Numbered from the stretch's first letter, positions 17,301-27,712 are shown. The stretch is 55,151 bases of DNA from Bacteroidota bacterium (GCA_005799025.1 SYHX01000002.1:1-55151), one strand, 5' to 3'. A program made the numbers and translations. The notes: a model not told the origin generated them from the sequence alone.

Positions 17301-19826
17301 GCAAATTGTTGCGGTAATGGTAGTGCTGCTTATGTCTCTCACCAACAAATTAAGTGTAATTACAGAGTCACACCCATTCGAAGCAGAAATTGAACGAATA
17401 TACGTTCCCGATGTAGTTAAATTTAATGACCCGAAATTAAAACCTTGCCCTTGACATATGGTTGCCGTTAACGTAGTATTTGACAACGGCAAAATAAGTA
17501 AGTGTAAAGTAATTGTGGAATCACATCCATTTTCTCCTTGAACAGTACGCGTATAGTTTCCAGCTGTACTTATAAACTGGTTTCCAAACATATAAGATTG
17601 ACCATAGCACAAGGAAAAAGAAAACAATGAGGATTGAACAGGTCTTACATCTAAATTTAAATTAATTACAGAGTCGCAACCGTTGGCGGCCGATACCGTC
17701 CTTGTATAGTTCCCGGAAACAGATAAACTATTTGCCCCGAAAATATAGACATCGCCTTGGCAAATTGAAGCAAATAGTGTTGAAACAATAATAGGACGTA
17801 CAAACAGTTGTAAATCAATAATGGAATCACATCCGTTTGTAGAAATGCCAATTAATCTGTAATTTCCTGAGGATGAAAGAACCTGATTGCCAAAATTAAA
17901 AGTTTGGCCATAGCAAATGGAAACCAAAATAGACGTTGTTACAGGTGGCCTAACGAGAAGATTCAATTGAACTAGCGAATCACAACCATTGGATGCAGGA
18001 ATCATACGAAAATAATTTCCTGAGGCCATTAAAAGCCGTTGCCCAAACAAATACGACTGTCCCTCGCAAATAATCACAGATAGCAAGGTATCACGATTTG
18101 ATAGGACCTGCAAGTTCAGCACAATCACAGAATCACAACCATTCGATGCAAGAATAGTCCGGGTATAGGTGCCCGATGACGTAATATTTTGAGAACCAAA
18201 GCCATAAGATTGGCCTTGACAAATAGAGGCGAAAATGGTGGAGCTACTCGGTTGGATCACTAACAAATTAAGGGTTATGATAGAATCACATCCGCTGTAT
18301 GCTGCAACTGTTCGAATATAGGTTCCTGATGCAGTTAGCGTCTGTAATCCAAAAGCATAATACTGTCCTTGACAAATCGTTGCGTTCAGCGAATTCGTAC
18401 TGGTTGGAATTACACTCAAGCTAACCGTTATTACCGAATCACAACCGTTGGAAGATAGCAATGTCCGGGTATAAATTCCGGAATTTGTGAGCAACTGTGT
18501 TCCGAATGCATATCCCTGGCCTTGACAAATCGTAGCAGCTAGGGAGGAATTGGCATTAGGACTAACCGACAATTGAATAGACGAAGTCAAGGAACTGCAC
18601 CCACGAATAGAGGTTTCACGAACCGAATAAGCACCGCTTTGCGTTGCCTGGAAAGTGTTCGAGGTCGCATTGATTACCAAATTGTTATTATAGAACCATT
18701 GGTAGGTTGACCCAGGTACGCCCTGCGCAGTAAGCAATTGGGACGATCCTTGACAAATCGTAAGATTACCTGATGGACTGACAATAGGGTTTGGCAATGG
18801 CCAAACTTCAACGCCCTCAGACTGCGTAACCCCTCTGCAACCTAATTCATCAATTATTTGTACCGAATAATTTCCACTCATTGATGCTGTATAGGTATTG
18901 GATACAGCCCCAATAATGGGCATATTTCCGTTAAACCACTGGTAGGTCCAAAAAGGTTGTAGAGGCAACGACAAGGTGACAAAACTATTTTGACAAAATG
19001 AAGTAGGCCCCGAAGACCCTATGGACGGAATATTTTGAACATTGCAAGGCGGTAAAACCAACCTGCTGATTGGACCATACGACGTATCCCCCCGTAAAAT
19101 AGCAGCCCAACGCCAGAACAAAACAGAGTCTCCTGCAGCAACGTTGAATCCCAAAAAAGTGGTAGCATAATTACCTGGAATACGCTGTGACCTTCCTACA
19201 AAATTGGAGTAGGTTACCGAGGATGGAAATAACCCGCTTCGACTCCATTGAAAAATCATCGTATCTGTACAGTACCCCGGTCTATAAGCAAATGAAAATG
19301 TTCTACCAATTAGACCTTGAGCAAGAGGTGGAGCCGTAGCCACAGGAGGCTCCGTGCTCTGAGAACGCCAAATGGACCCAAATCGGGATACAGGTACAGG
19401 ATTATTGTTTAGCCCACAAAAAAAGAAGTTCGGGTCAAAATTGAAAGCGCCACCACTATTAGGAGCCGCCCTAAATCGAAATGTCAATAACGTATCGGTA
19501 CCGAAATTGACAGAGTCAATCACATACCAAGAAAAAACCATACCCCTTAACGGATTAAGGGGGTTAAAGGATCCGTTTGCCAGTCTGGGATGCTTTCTGA
19601 TTATCGTATCGAAATTCAAAGAAAGCGTATCGTACGGAATTGCAATAGTCAGCGCATTTATAGCCGAGACCTGATACGAAACCATGTGCAACTGAACGAT
19701 TCCGTTGCAGGTACTATCGGAAATCAGCCTAAAAGAAGAAGTCTGTGCCCTGACCTTTCCCAAAAATCCTGTAAAAACAAGAAATACGAGAGGTAAAATA
19801 AAAAACCTTCGGCAGATAACATTCAT
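14304..19826 (-). CDS. Giant T9SS type A surface protein with 23 tandem 51-residue repeats
   Basis: An 1840-residue secreted protein. A signal peptide ends near residue 28 (VRAQ). An N-terminal domain (~30-265) precedes two Ig-like units (~270-425) marked by YQWF and GNYSV/GAYSV. Residues ~431-1596 are 23 copies of a 51-residue unit of the form ICQGQ.Y.FG.Q.L..SG.Y followed by NGCDSVITLNL.VRPN. Each unit has two cysteines 28 residues apart, well placed for a disulfide in the oxidising exterior. Two further Ig-like units follow (~1600-1750), then a type A sorting domain (FYPNPNRGLLMLRG to the end). No enzymatic motif is seen; an adhesive or spacer role is inferred. A good Bacteroidota promoter lies just upstream (19855-19885). 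Confidence 0.93.
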   Translation of the reverse strand: MNVICRRFFILPLVFLVFTGFLGKVRAQTSSFRLISDSTCNGIVQLHMVSYQVSAINALTIAIPYDTLSLNFDTIIRKHPRLANGSFNPLNPLRGMVFSWYVIDSVNFGTDTLLTFRFRAAPNSGGAFNFDPNFFFCGLNNNPVPVSRFGSIWRSQSTEPPVATAPPLAQGLIGRTFSFAYRPGYCTDTMIFQWSRSGLFPSSVTYSNFVGRSQRIPGNYATTFLGFNVAAGDSVLFWRWAAILRGDTSYGPISRLVLPPCNVQNIPSIGSSGPTSFCQNSFVTLSLPLQPFWTYQWFNGNMPIIGAVSNTYTASMSGNYSVQIIDELGCRGVTQSEGVEVWPLPNPIVSPSGNLTICQGSSQLLTAQGVPGSTYQWFYNNNLVINATSNTFQATQSGAYSVRETSIRGCSSLTSSIQLSVSPNANSSLAATICQGQGYAFGTQLLTNSGIYTRTLLSSNGCDSVITVSLSVIPTSTNSLNATICQGQYYAFGLQTLTASGTYIRTVAAYSGCDSIITLNLLVIQPSSSTIFASICQGQSYGFGSQNITSSGTYTRTILASNGCDSVIVLNLQVLSNRDTLLSVIICEGQSYLFGQRLLMASGNYFRMIPASNGCDSLVQLNLLVRPPVTTSILVSICYGQTFNFGNQVLSSSGNYRLIGISTNGCDSIIDLQLFVRPIIVSTLFASICQGDVYIFGANSLSVSGNYTRTVSAANGCDSVINLNLDVRPVQSSLFSFSLCYGQSYMFGNQFISTAGNYTRTVQGENGCDSTITLHLLILPLSNTTLTATICQGQGFNFGSLNLTTSGTYIRSISASNGCDSVITLNLLVRDISSTTITATICQGQSYAFGQQILTASGIYSNVVPSANGCDSSTVLSLFVRAVSNTYLSASICQGQFYTFGQQVLTASGIYPKVLTSVNGCDSVIVLNLMVRPNSSGALTATICQGQSFVFGQQVINTAGIYSRIVSASNGCDSVITLNLNVGPSYVTSLNASICAGQTFSFGGIVYSLSGTYQDTLSSISSGCDSIVVLNLTVLSMLTQTITDSICQGQLYSFGSQLLSQPGSYSRYLMAGNGCDSMISLTLIVRPVSNSAISISLCEGQVYFFGNQLISTAGTYTRSLVSSIGCDSVIILQVFMVPRSYTLLNVSICQGQGYNFIAQNLITSGVYTDTVPNFVGCDSIITLILNVISNSFTSISASVCQGQSYIFGSQVLISSGVYSLTRRSFNGCDSVVLLSLTVRPNSSTIISDFICQGQTYSFGSQVLSNSGTYLRTLPSSSGCDSVITLNLMVRSNSAASISELVCEGQTYTFGSLFLTSTGIYTRVLTSSNGCDSVITLSLAVRPNSLTSMTSIICQGQAFQFGPQTLTAAGFYTRVVPAANGCDSLITLTLTVRPNTTSSLTAEICQGQSYSFGTQSLTTTGTHVRTILASNGCDSTITLNLIVRPNSLSAISVSVCQGQSYAFGSQSLNVPGTYTRTLVAANGCDSVITLNLSFRPNSTTTVEDSICVGSVYLFGAQVLTISGIYTQSQQAANGCDSLTVLTLTVLPSSSSSLQAFICQGDYYWFGGDTLRNAGFYTDTLVAVNGCDSVVFLQLRVNATPQVNITPLGNTVLCQGDSVTLLAGAGLNLIYVWRRNGIIIPAASSSTYSATLAGLYQVLITDTSGCSSLSNTLNILVNPLPQPVATLSGRLLSLSGGSFASYQWYRNSVAIMGANLATYTADSGGVYACLVSQGPCSALSNLVTVAGVGLESLKQTQWWFYPNPNRGLLMLRGAAATKANLIDLGGRRYFLDVQPSSYVGNSLEMQDQALDLGDLPSGVYWLELYGERNLFLGRRKVIRILD
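15040..18536 (-). repeat. 153-bp coding repeat array, 23 copies
   Basis: The array starts at 18536 (codon for the Ala/Thr before Ile-Cys-Gln-Gly of copy 1) and copy 23 starts at 15167. The distance is 3369 bases, exactly 22 x 153 plus one codon; the extra codon is in copy 12, which reads SSISSGCDS. The recurring anchor on the plus strand is GAATCRCAACC (coding GCDS). Synonymous sites vary strongly between copies, so the array is old and maintained at protein level, not a fresh DNA duplication. Confidence 0.92.
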
Positions 19827-19854
19827 AACACTATAAATTGCCGTCGATGAATTT

Positions 19855-19885
19855 CAAATATAACTAATTTTTCTTAAGTCCCAAA
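19855..19885 (-). promoter_or_regulatory. Bacteroidota-type sigma-ABfr promoter of the 1840-residue T9SS gene
   Basis: On the minus strand TTTG (19882-19885) is followed after exactly 19 bases by TATATTTG (19855-19862). This matches the -33 TTTG and -7 TAnnTTTG elements of Bacteroidota vegetative promoters with ideal spacing. Transcription would begin around 19848, about 20 bases before the ATG at 19826. Confidence 0.65.
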
Positions 19886-19937
19886 AAATGGAGAACTTTT
19901 TATTTTTCATGCCTATGGATATGGCCCTCTAGGCGCG

Positions 19938-20010
19938 TGAGTCCGCTGGGATTCGAACCCAGGACCCATACATTAAAAGTGTATTGCTCTACCTGCTGAG
20001 CTACGGAATC
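19938..20010 (-). tRNA. trnK: tRNA-Lys (anticodon TTT)
   Basis: The minus strand folds into a 73-base cloverleaf: acceptor GATTCCG / CGGACTC, D arm with AGCTCAGCAGGTAGAGC, anticodon stem ATACA / TGTAT with loop CTTTTAA (anticodon TTT), and T arm CTGGG TTCGAAT CCCAG. CCA is not encoded. The acceptor stem has a U3-C70 mismatch; a U-A pair would be expected there. The gene sits between the two large T9SS genes on the same strand. Confidence 0.95.
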
Positions 20011-20068
20011 AGTTTGATCTATTCATTTGAAGGGTTAAATGACCTCAAGCCTCAACCTCCAAAGTGCG

Positions 20069-20076
20069 CAAATATA
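20069..20076 (-). promoter_or_regulatory. Possible -7 box (TATATTTG) for tRNA-Lys
   Basis: The minus strand has TATATTTG, identical to the -7 element of the next gene downstream, about 60 bases before the tRNA 5' end. No TTTG is found at the ideal -33 distance, so the promoter is only partly supported. Confidence 0.4.
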
Positions 20077-20100
20077 GAGGGTCTTATGCGATTTTTACCC

Positions 20101-23100
20101 TTAACGAACAAGATGCAATAAGCCTTTTTTGAAGTATTCAGCACCATTTTTGCCAATTCCCTTGGCAGTAAACACATAGGTCCCAGACATGACCAGACCT
20201 CCTTTGCTTGAACCATCCCAATTAACTTCGGGATCATTTGTTTCGAAAATAACTTGCCCCCAACGGTCAAAAACAGTAAACTGTACCTCCTTCAAATTTC
20301 GATAAAATGAACGGAAAACGGCATTTAAACCATCAGAACCAGGGATAAAGGCATTAGGATAATCCAAAATCACAGTATCAACTACCAATCGGAAAGGTAT
20401 GCTATCCCGGCAACCAGACCTCCTCGAAATAGCTATCATATATCCATAAAAGGTACCCGTATCCGTGTAGATATGGACAATGGAAGATCCAAAACCAAAA
20501 TTTCCATCTCCAAAAAACCAATACACCGAATCGATATTGGAAGTCATTGTGGAGGTAAATGAAACCCCTTGAGGAGCGTAGGCCGTGTCCGATGGTTGAA
20601 AATCAACAGAGGCGGTCACTGGATCATCAAAGTACCTGAGGGTATCCGGCAAACTGCGACAGCCGTTGACATCCGTAGCGATTACCCACACCAAACCATT
20701 CCCACTTACATTGAGGGAATAAGACGACCCTACGCTACCATCTGACCAGGCGTAGGAATTGCCGCCAACGGGAATAATAATACGGGATACCTGACCGCAA
20801 AAATAAATATCAGGGCCCAAATTCACGGATAATTTGATTTCAGGAAGGAGGTATACCGAATCCACATTAAAACAAGTGTCGTCATAAACTCGACAGGACA
20901 CCCATCGAGGACGCAACAAATCGAAATTTTGATTCGCCTGATTGATATTCGTGATTTCAGTATCGCTTACCCACCGGTACGATGAGTATCCAGGCAATGC
21001 GCTCAAACTTGCCGAGGATCCCCAACACCAACGCAAAGTGTCCTCAGCAAATACAGGTTTAGGCGGAGCCATGAGTGCTTGAATACTATCCCTCAAAACA
21101 CATCCCGAGGATGAATATACATCAAAATAAAACCAACGCGTTCCGGTAATAACTGCCTGACGACGATAAGGAGATGTAGAGGGAGGTAATAGTGAGTTAT
21201 TTGATAACCAATTGATTGTTAATGGATTAGATATAGCATCCAAAGAATCTATTCTCAACCAAACGGTATCGCCTGGACATGCAGGGGGAGGTGAAAATTT
21301 ACGTATCAGGGGAGGATCGGAAACCACCACCGTACGAGAGGCCGTATCATATCGCTGGCATCCCTCCACAATCAATCGTATGGTGTAAACACCGGATGTG
21401 GTAAAAGTAAAAGATGTGTTATTAGATTGAGCAGTATGAACGGGCGCCTGTCCGATTTGAGAAATTTGCCATTGTTGGGAGCTTCCGGTTGTGCCCCGAT
21501 TTTCGAACAGAATAGGTGAACCCACACAAACATTGGTGTCCCCCGGAGTAATTCGCAAAACAGCTCTGGGACGAACAAGCTCCAGGTCCAGCTTAAAAAC
21601 CAATGCATTGCAATTATTTGACAAGTTGGACGGATATGCCGCAAAAAAATTGTTGAGCGGAAAATCTTGATTGCCACCACAGCCTGCACATACCGCGTGA
21701 TAAACAATACCTTCTGGTGAAAAACGGCTAGTTCCCCCATCCACATGTTCGCTGGAAATGGAGCCGCCCATGTAGGTCGCATAAACTAGAGTATCTGCAT
21801 CAGGACCCAGAACCATCAAATAGAAATCACTCCCTGTGGTACCGGACTGGTACGCATTTGGCGTTACCGAGAGCCCGTTCATCGATTGTATATTGGTGTT
21901 AAAGGTCTGGTTCACGATGCCTCCCCAACCACAGAGGTAGATTTTCCCACAACGATCCACGAGAAAAGCCGTGGGTGATAAGGTTGGACCCGCTGTTTGT
22001 GGAATACCGTTGATAAATGGTAAAACAAATGGAGCCGACCATAACATGGTGTCTAACAAAGGGCTGAATTTCTGAACATAGTGTTTGGCTCCGGCCTGAA
22101 AATAGCGAGTGCCGAAACGCGGTATAGTTCCCATTGAAATACCACTCACATAAATATTTCCAGAAAAATCTCTTTCCAGCAAGAAGTTCTGATCGTAAGC
22201 ACTTGTACCACAGAAGGTCTTGGAAATAATCCCAGGACCACTAAAAGGTGGAGTACCTAATTTCAAGGCCACAACAAACCCATCCGAAGATCCGTTGTGC
22301 GTATTATCGTAGCCTCTGCTAATTGCAGGAAAAAAAGTGGTCGCTGAAAATGTAGACCCTAACACAAAAACGGTATCGCCTCCTCCGGCTTTTACGGAAT
22401 ACGCTGCATCTATGCTTCCCCCTCCCAGATAGCTTGAGAACAAAAGCTGGTTAAGGTTGGGCGAAAGTTTGGCGATGAGGCCATCTTGCGATCCACCCAA
22501 AGAGGCCTGCAAAGTACCCGTAGTAGTGGTGACCGGAAAATTACTGGACTCAGTATTGGAGGCTAACAAAACTTCCCCGGATGAGGTCAAGGCAATTTCG
22601 CCACGCGCATCGTCTCCGTAATTGAAATGCAAGGAACTTGTGGTGTAATGTGTTCCAACTTGGTTTAATCCTTCATTACCTGCTCCGCCCAACAGAGTCG
22701 AAGCCAACATTCCACCCGTTGTTGACAATCGAGTCACCAACAAATCGTAACCCCCACTCACAAATCGTTGGTAGGCCGCGGCGGTAGTTGGAAAATTAGC
22801 TGAATTGGTTCTGCCAAATACCAACAAGGATTGACTGTTTTCGTCAAAGACCATGCTTGAGGGCTTCTCTTGGCCGGAACCTCCTAAATACGTGGCATAG
22901 AGTTGTTGACCACCGTTGGCCGAGAATTTGCTAATGGCAATATCATAATGAGATGCGCCTCCTGTGGGCTGACCAGGAGCATAGTTGGCCTGAAAAGCAC
23001 CCATACTGCTTGGGTAGCCCGGGCCAAAGGCGATACCCCCCAGGTACATGCTGCCAGCATTATCGTAGGTTGCTGTATAGCCCCAATTATCCACCTGGGA

Positions 23101-23859
23101 ACCGCTGTAAGTCGCCCCCACCATGCGGGGATCAATCACCAGAAGCTCCTCCTTCGGATATGAATCCAAGGCATAGCTCCAAGCTCCGTTACGTTTCTGC
23201 CACTTTGAAGGTACAGGGGTCTTGGTTTGGGATGCCATCCCCTGCTGGGTCCAAGACAATGGCGCATCCTCAAAAAACGTACCCACCGAACTTGAATAAA
23301 TTAACCTACCGTCCGAAGCCTTGGAAGCACGAACACCCTCTACAGCCATTCGAATAAGATTTGGGTCTGACCCTGGCTTGACATGGAATTCGTACTTGAA
23401 TGTCTCTTCCAACTTCAATACCCAATCGATGCCAGGATAAAAATTAGGTACCCGAATTTCACGAACAGGAACAATATTGCTCCCCCAACGGCCGGAATCG
23501 TTACCGATAAAAATATTTACTGTGTATTGCAAACTATCGGTCCACTGAATGCCCTGCCCCGTCCATTGTGATCCCAGAAATTTGCTTCTCCAGGCATGTC
23601 CTTCCAGATGCCTATCCTCCCCTTTGGGGGACCCGTGGCAACCTTCCGATTGGTAGGCAACCCAGACCAAGGCATCACGCTCCACAAACAACCTAAGCCC
23701 TGGCAAATCAGCCCTAGCGATAACTTGATCCGGCCACTGCCCTTGATTGGCAACAAAACCCTGAGAACTTTTTGAGGCCAACAACGGTTGCCAAGCCGTC
23801 AAAGACAACCATACCGCTAGCCAAAGCAAAGGAAATTTCAGGGAATAAGGCAGAGGCAA
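20101..23859 (-). CDS. T9SS type B (gliding-motility-associated C-terminal domain) beta-propeller/PKD surface protein
   Basis: A 1252-residue secreted protein. The start is TTG at 23859: an in-frame TAA lies five codons upstream and this TTG yields an intact signal peptide ending near LLASKS. A DUF7948-type N-terminal domain follows (~36-250, starting FVANQGQWPDQVIARADLPG). Then come SBBP-type beta-propeller repeats (~260-760) with ATYLGGSGQE, STLLGGAGNE and SSYLGGGSID motifs, PKD/Ig-like domains (~770-1150, including YWFFGDGNFGFGSS), and a type B sorting domain (~1165-1252) with YPNAFIPGSDGLN, FDRWGQVIFE and NWDGSSKGG. Such proteins are exported by T9SS and often linked to gliding or adhesion. 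The gene is 61 bases downstream of the small unknown at 23921-24445. Confidence 0.92.
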   Translation of the reverse strand: MPLPYSLKFPLLWLAVWLSLTAWQPLLASKSSQGFVANQGQWPDQVIARADLPGLRLFVERDALVWVAYQSEGCHGSPKGEDRHLEGHAWRSKFLGSQWTGQGIQWTDSLQYTVNIFIGNDSGRWGSNIVPVREIRVPNFYPGIDWVLKLEETFKYEFHVKPGSDPNLIRMAVEGVRASKASDGRLIYSSSVGTFFEDAPLSWTQQGMASQTKTPVPSKWQKRNGAWSYALDSYPKEELLVIDPRMVGATYSGSQVDNWGYTATYDNAGSMYLGGIAFGPGYPSSMGAFQANYAPGQPTGGASHYDIAISKFSANGGQQLYATYLGGSGQEKPSSMVFDENSQSLLVFGRTNSANFPTTAAAYQRFVSGGYDLLVTRLSTTGGMLASTLLGGAGNEGLNQVGTHYTTSSLHFNYGDDARGEIALTSSGEVLLASNTESSNFPVTTTTGTLQASLGGSQDGLIAKLSPNLNQLLFSSYLGGGSIDAAYSVKAGGGDTVFVLGSTFSATTFFPAISRGYDNTHNGSSDGFVVALKLGTPPFSGPGIISKTFCGTSAYDQNFLLERDFSGNIYVSGISMGTIPRFGTRYFQAGAKHYVQKFSPLLDTMLWSAPFVLPFINGIPQTAGPTLSPTAFLVDRCGKIYLCGWGGIVNQTFNTNIQSMNGLSVTPNAYQSGTTGSDFYLMVLGPDADTLVYATYMGGSISSEHVDGGTSRFSPEGIVYHAVCAGCGGNQDFPLNNFFAAYPSNLSNNCNALVFKLDLELVRPRAVLRITPGDTNVCVGSPILFENRGTTGSSQQWQISQIGQAPVHTAQSNNTSFTFTTSGVYTIRLIVEGCQRYDTASRTVVVSDPPLIRKFSPPPACPGDTVWLRIDSLDAISNPLTINWLSNNSLLPPSTSPYRRQAVITGTRWFYFDVYSSSGCVLRDSIQALMAPPKPVFAEDTLRWCWGSSASLSALPGYSSYRWVSDTEITNINQANQNFDLLRPRWVSCRVYDDTCFNVDSVYLLPEIKLSVNLGPDIYFCGQVSRIIIPVGGNSYAWSDGSVGSSYSLNVSGNGLVWVIATDVNGCRSLPDTLRYFDDPVTASVDFQPSDTAYAPQGVSFTSTMTSNIDSVYWFFGDGNFGFGSSIVHIYTDTGTFYGYMIAISRRSGCRDSIPFRLVVDTVILDYPNAFIPGSDGLNAVFRSFYRNLKEVQFTVFDRWGQVIFETNDPEVNWDGSSKGGLVMSGTYVFTAKGIGKNGAEYFKKGLLHLVR

Positions 23860-23920
23860 GGTCTTGCAGGTTTAAAACGTCGTCTTAGAGGCGAGTACAC
23901 CTTCTAATGAACGCACGAAG

Positions 23921-24445
23921 TTACATTTTAGGATGCAATTCTATGAGTGGATTGCGCTTCAAAATGCGCCTCCAAGTGCTCAGATGAACTTCAGGGACCA
24001 CTACGACCCACTCCGCAGCTCCTTTTTGGGCAATGCTATGAAGGAGGGCACTGCATTGGAGGCTCACTGGGTACCGCAAATCAAAGCCACAGCATTGATT
24101 CCATAAACGCCAACGAAGGGTATCGACAGGCAATACAGGGATATTCCTGAAGGCCCTAACCAACGAATCCGAAGACCAAAAAGCCGAATCCAATGGAATT
24201 TCTAGGCGGTAACTGCTGTGCAGTTTCGATTGAGAAGACGGATGGGCTGGATAATCCATGACAAGGGCAGGTGACCTTAACGTTCTAACCTCTAGGGGAA
24301 CAGACGTCCGAGACCATTGCTCAGGGGTGAGTAATCGAACCGTAGCCAAAGGGTTTTCATCTTCGAAGCGCTGCGCCATGAAAGTCAACAGACCACCTGC
24401 GGCAATAAGCAGTAGCAGCACAACTGCATGAAGGATCGAATTCAT
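23921..24445 (-). CDS. Small membrane-anchored protein of unknown function
   Basis: A protein of 174 residues. Residues ~5-24 form one hydrophobic helix (AVVLLLLIAAGGLLTF), probably an uncleaved anchor, so the remaining ~145 residues should face the periplasm. Two adjacent cysteines (NQCCGFDL) and a third Cys (SLQCSALL) are the only striking residues; a short VVVVPEVH strand follows. I recognise no family. The ATG at 24445 is divergent from pdhB. The T9SS type B gene begins 61 bases downstream on the same strand, so co-transcription is possible. Confidence 0.65.
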   Translation of the reverse strand: MNSILHAVVLLLLIAAGGLLTFMAQRFEDENPLATVRLLTPEQWSRTSVPLEVRTLRSPALVMDYPAHPSSQSKLHSSYRLEIPLDSAFWSSDSLVRAFRNIPVLPVDTLRWRLWNQCCGFDLRYPVSLQCSALLHSIAQKGAAEWVVVVPEVHLSTWRRILKRNPLIELHPKM

Positions 24446-24612
24446 GGTGTAAAATTAGGCTTTGAAACCTAGCCGAACACGAAAAGGGTTCATGGCATCA
24501 CAATTTATCCTCAATAAACCCAACTGACGGGATCAAGCTTTAGAAGAATTAATTTGAGCCAGTTTCCTTGCAAAAAAATCATATAATCCCCCTTTCGGCT
24601 CCTAAAGAAGAT

Positions 24613-24620
24613 TATTTTTG
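24613..24620 (+). promoter_or_regulatory. Possible -7 box (TATTTTTG) for pdhB
   Basis: TATTTTTG fits TAnnTTTG and lies 18 bases before the ATG at 24639, which would give a leader of roughly ten bases. No convincing -33 TTTG is seen (TTTC at a shorter spacing), so support is partial. Confidence 0.4.
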
Positions 24621-24638
24621 CCAGCTTAAAAACTAAAC

Positions 24639-25622
24639 ATGAGGGAAATTGCATTCAGAGAGGCCCTGCGAGAAGCTCTGCGAGAAGAAATGCTCCGCGA
24701 CCACAGGGTTTTCCTGATGGGGGAAGAAGTCGCCGAGTACAACGGGGCTTACAAGGTCAGCCAAGGCCTTTTGGACGAATTTGGCCCCAAAAGAATCATT
24801 GATACTCCTATCGCTGAGTTGGGCTTTGCCGGTATTGGAGTGGGTGCAGCTATGAACGGCTTGCGTCCTGTAATTGAGTTCATGACTTTTAATTTTTCGT
24901 TGGTGGCCATTGACCAAATTGTGAATTCAGCCGCCAAAATGCTCAATATGTCAGGTGGACAATTCACCGTTCCGATCGTTTTTCGTGGTCCATCCGGTTC
25001 AGCGGGCTCCTTGGGCGCCCAACATTCCCAGGTCTTCGAAAGTTGGTATGCCAATGTTCCTGGGCTGAAAGTCATTTCCCCTTCCAACCCTTATGATGCC
25101 AAAGGCTTGCTGAAAAGCGCCATTCGTGATGAAGACCCGGTTATTTTCATGGAGTCTGAACAGATGTACGGGGACAAAGGCGAAGTCCCCGAAGAAGAAT
25201 ACCTCATCCCCATTGGAAAGGCCGACATTAAACGCCTTGGGACCCAGGTGACCTTGGTTTCGTACAACAAGATGATGAAGGTTACCCTCGCCGCCGCTGA
25301 AGAATTAGCCAAAGAAGGCATCGATGCCGAGGTTATTGATTTGCGGACCATCCGACCCCTGGATCACGATACCCTGCTGCATAGTGTTCGCAAGACCAAC
25401 CGCATGGTCGTGATCGATGAGAGTTGGCCTTTCGCTTCCGTTTCTTCCGAAATTGCCTATAGAATTCAAAAAGACGCCTTCGACCACCTCGACGCACCCG
25501 TTTTGCGCGTCAACGGTGCCGATGTACCCATGTCTTATTCCATGCCTCTGGTGGCCGCATACCTGCCCTCCGTGGACAAAGTGGTAAAGGCCGTAAAAGA
25601 GGTCATGTACCTTCGTAAATAA
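24639..25622 (+). CDS. pdhB: Pyruvate dehydrogenase E1 component, beta subunit
   Basis: Beta subunit of the thiamine-diphosphate-dependent E1 of the pyruvate dehydrogenase complex. The 327 residues are typical. Motifs are [20 protein letters not shown] (Glu that contacts ThDP), [37 protein letters not shown], and the C-terminal transketolase domain with [20 protein letters not shown] and [18 protein letters not shown] related branched-chain 2-oxoacid E1 beta cannot be fully excluded, but the length and motifs favour PdhB. No alpha subunit or E2 gene is adjacent; the gene is followed by a terminator and is probably monocistronic. Confidence 0.93.
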   Translation: MREIAFREALREALREEMLRDHRVFLMGEEVAEYNGAYKVSQGLLDEFGPKRIIDTPIAELGFAGIGVGAAMNGLRPVIEFMTFNFSLVAIDQIVNSAAKMLNMSGGQFTVPIVFRGPSGSAGSLGAQHSQVFESWYANVPGLKVISPSNPYDAKGLLKSAIRDEDPVIFMESEQMYGDKGEVPEEEYLIPIGKADIKRLGTQVTLVSYNKMMKVTLAAAEELAKEGIDAEVIDLRTIRPLDHDTLLHSVRKTNRMVVIDESWPFASVSSEIAYRIQKDAFDHLDAPVLRVNGADVPMSYSMPLVAAYLPSVDKVVKAVKEVMYLRK

Positions 25623-25656
25623 GCCTTTGGCTTGAGTTAATTCATCCTACGATTTT

Positions 25657-25679
25657 GCCCTTTTTTGAGGGCCTTTTTA
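25657..25679 (+). terminator. Intrinsic terminator of pdhB
   Basis: GCCCT (25657-25661) pairs with AGGGC (25668-25672) across a 6-base loop and is followed by CTTTTT. It lies 35 bases after the pdhB stop and separates that gene from gyrB. Confidence 0.7.
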
Positions 25680-25694
25680 GTTGTATTTTTATAG

Positions 25695-27701
<2,007 letters not shown>

Positions 27702-27712
27702 TTAAATAGCAC

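Noticed and set aside
15040-18536. Regular repeats with constant period that could suggest a CRISPR or satellite array
   Set aside because: The period is 153 bases, the whole array is one open reading frame, and the conserved parts encode ICQG and NGCDS; it is a coding repeat.
19911-19934. Inverted repeat GCCTA...TAGGC after tRNA-Lys as its terminator
   Set aside because: The stem is only five pairs with a 14-base loop, and the downstream sequence on the tRNA strand is A-rich rather than T-rich.
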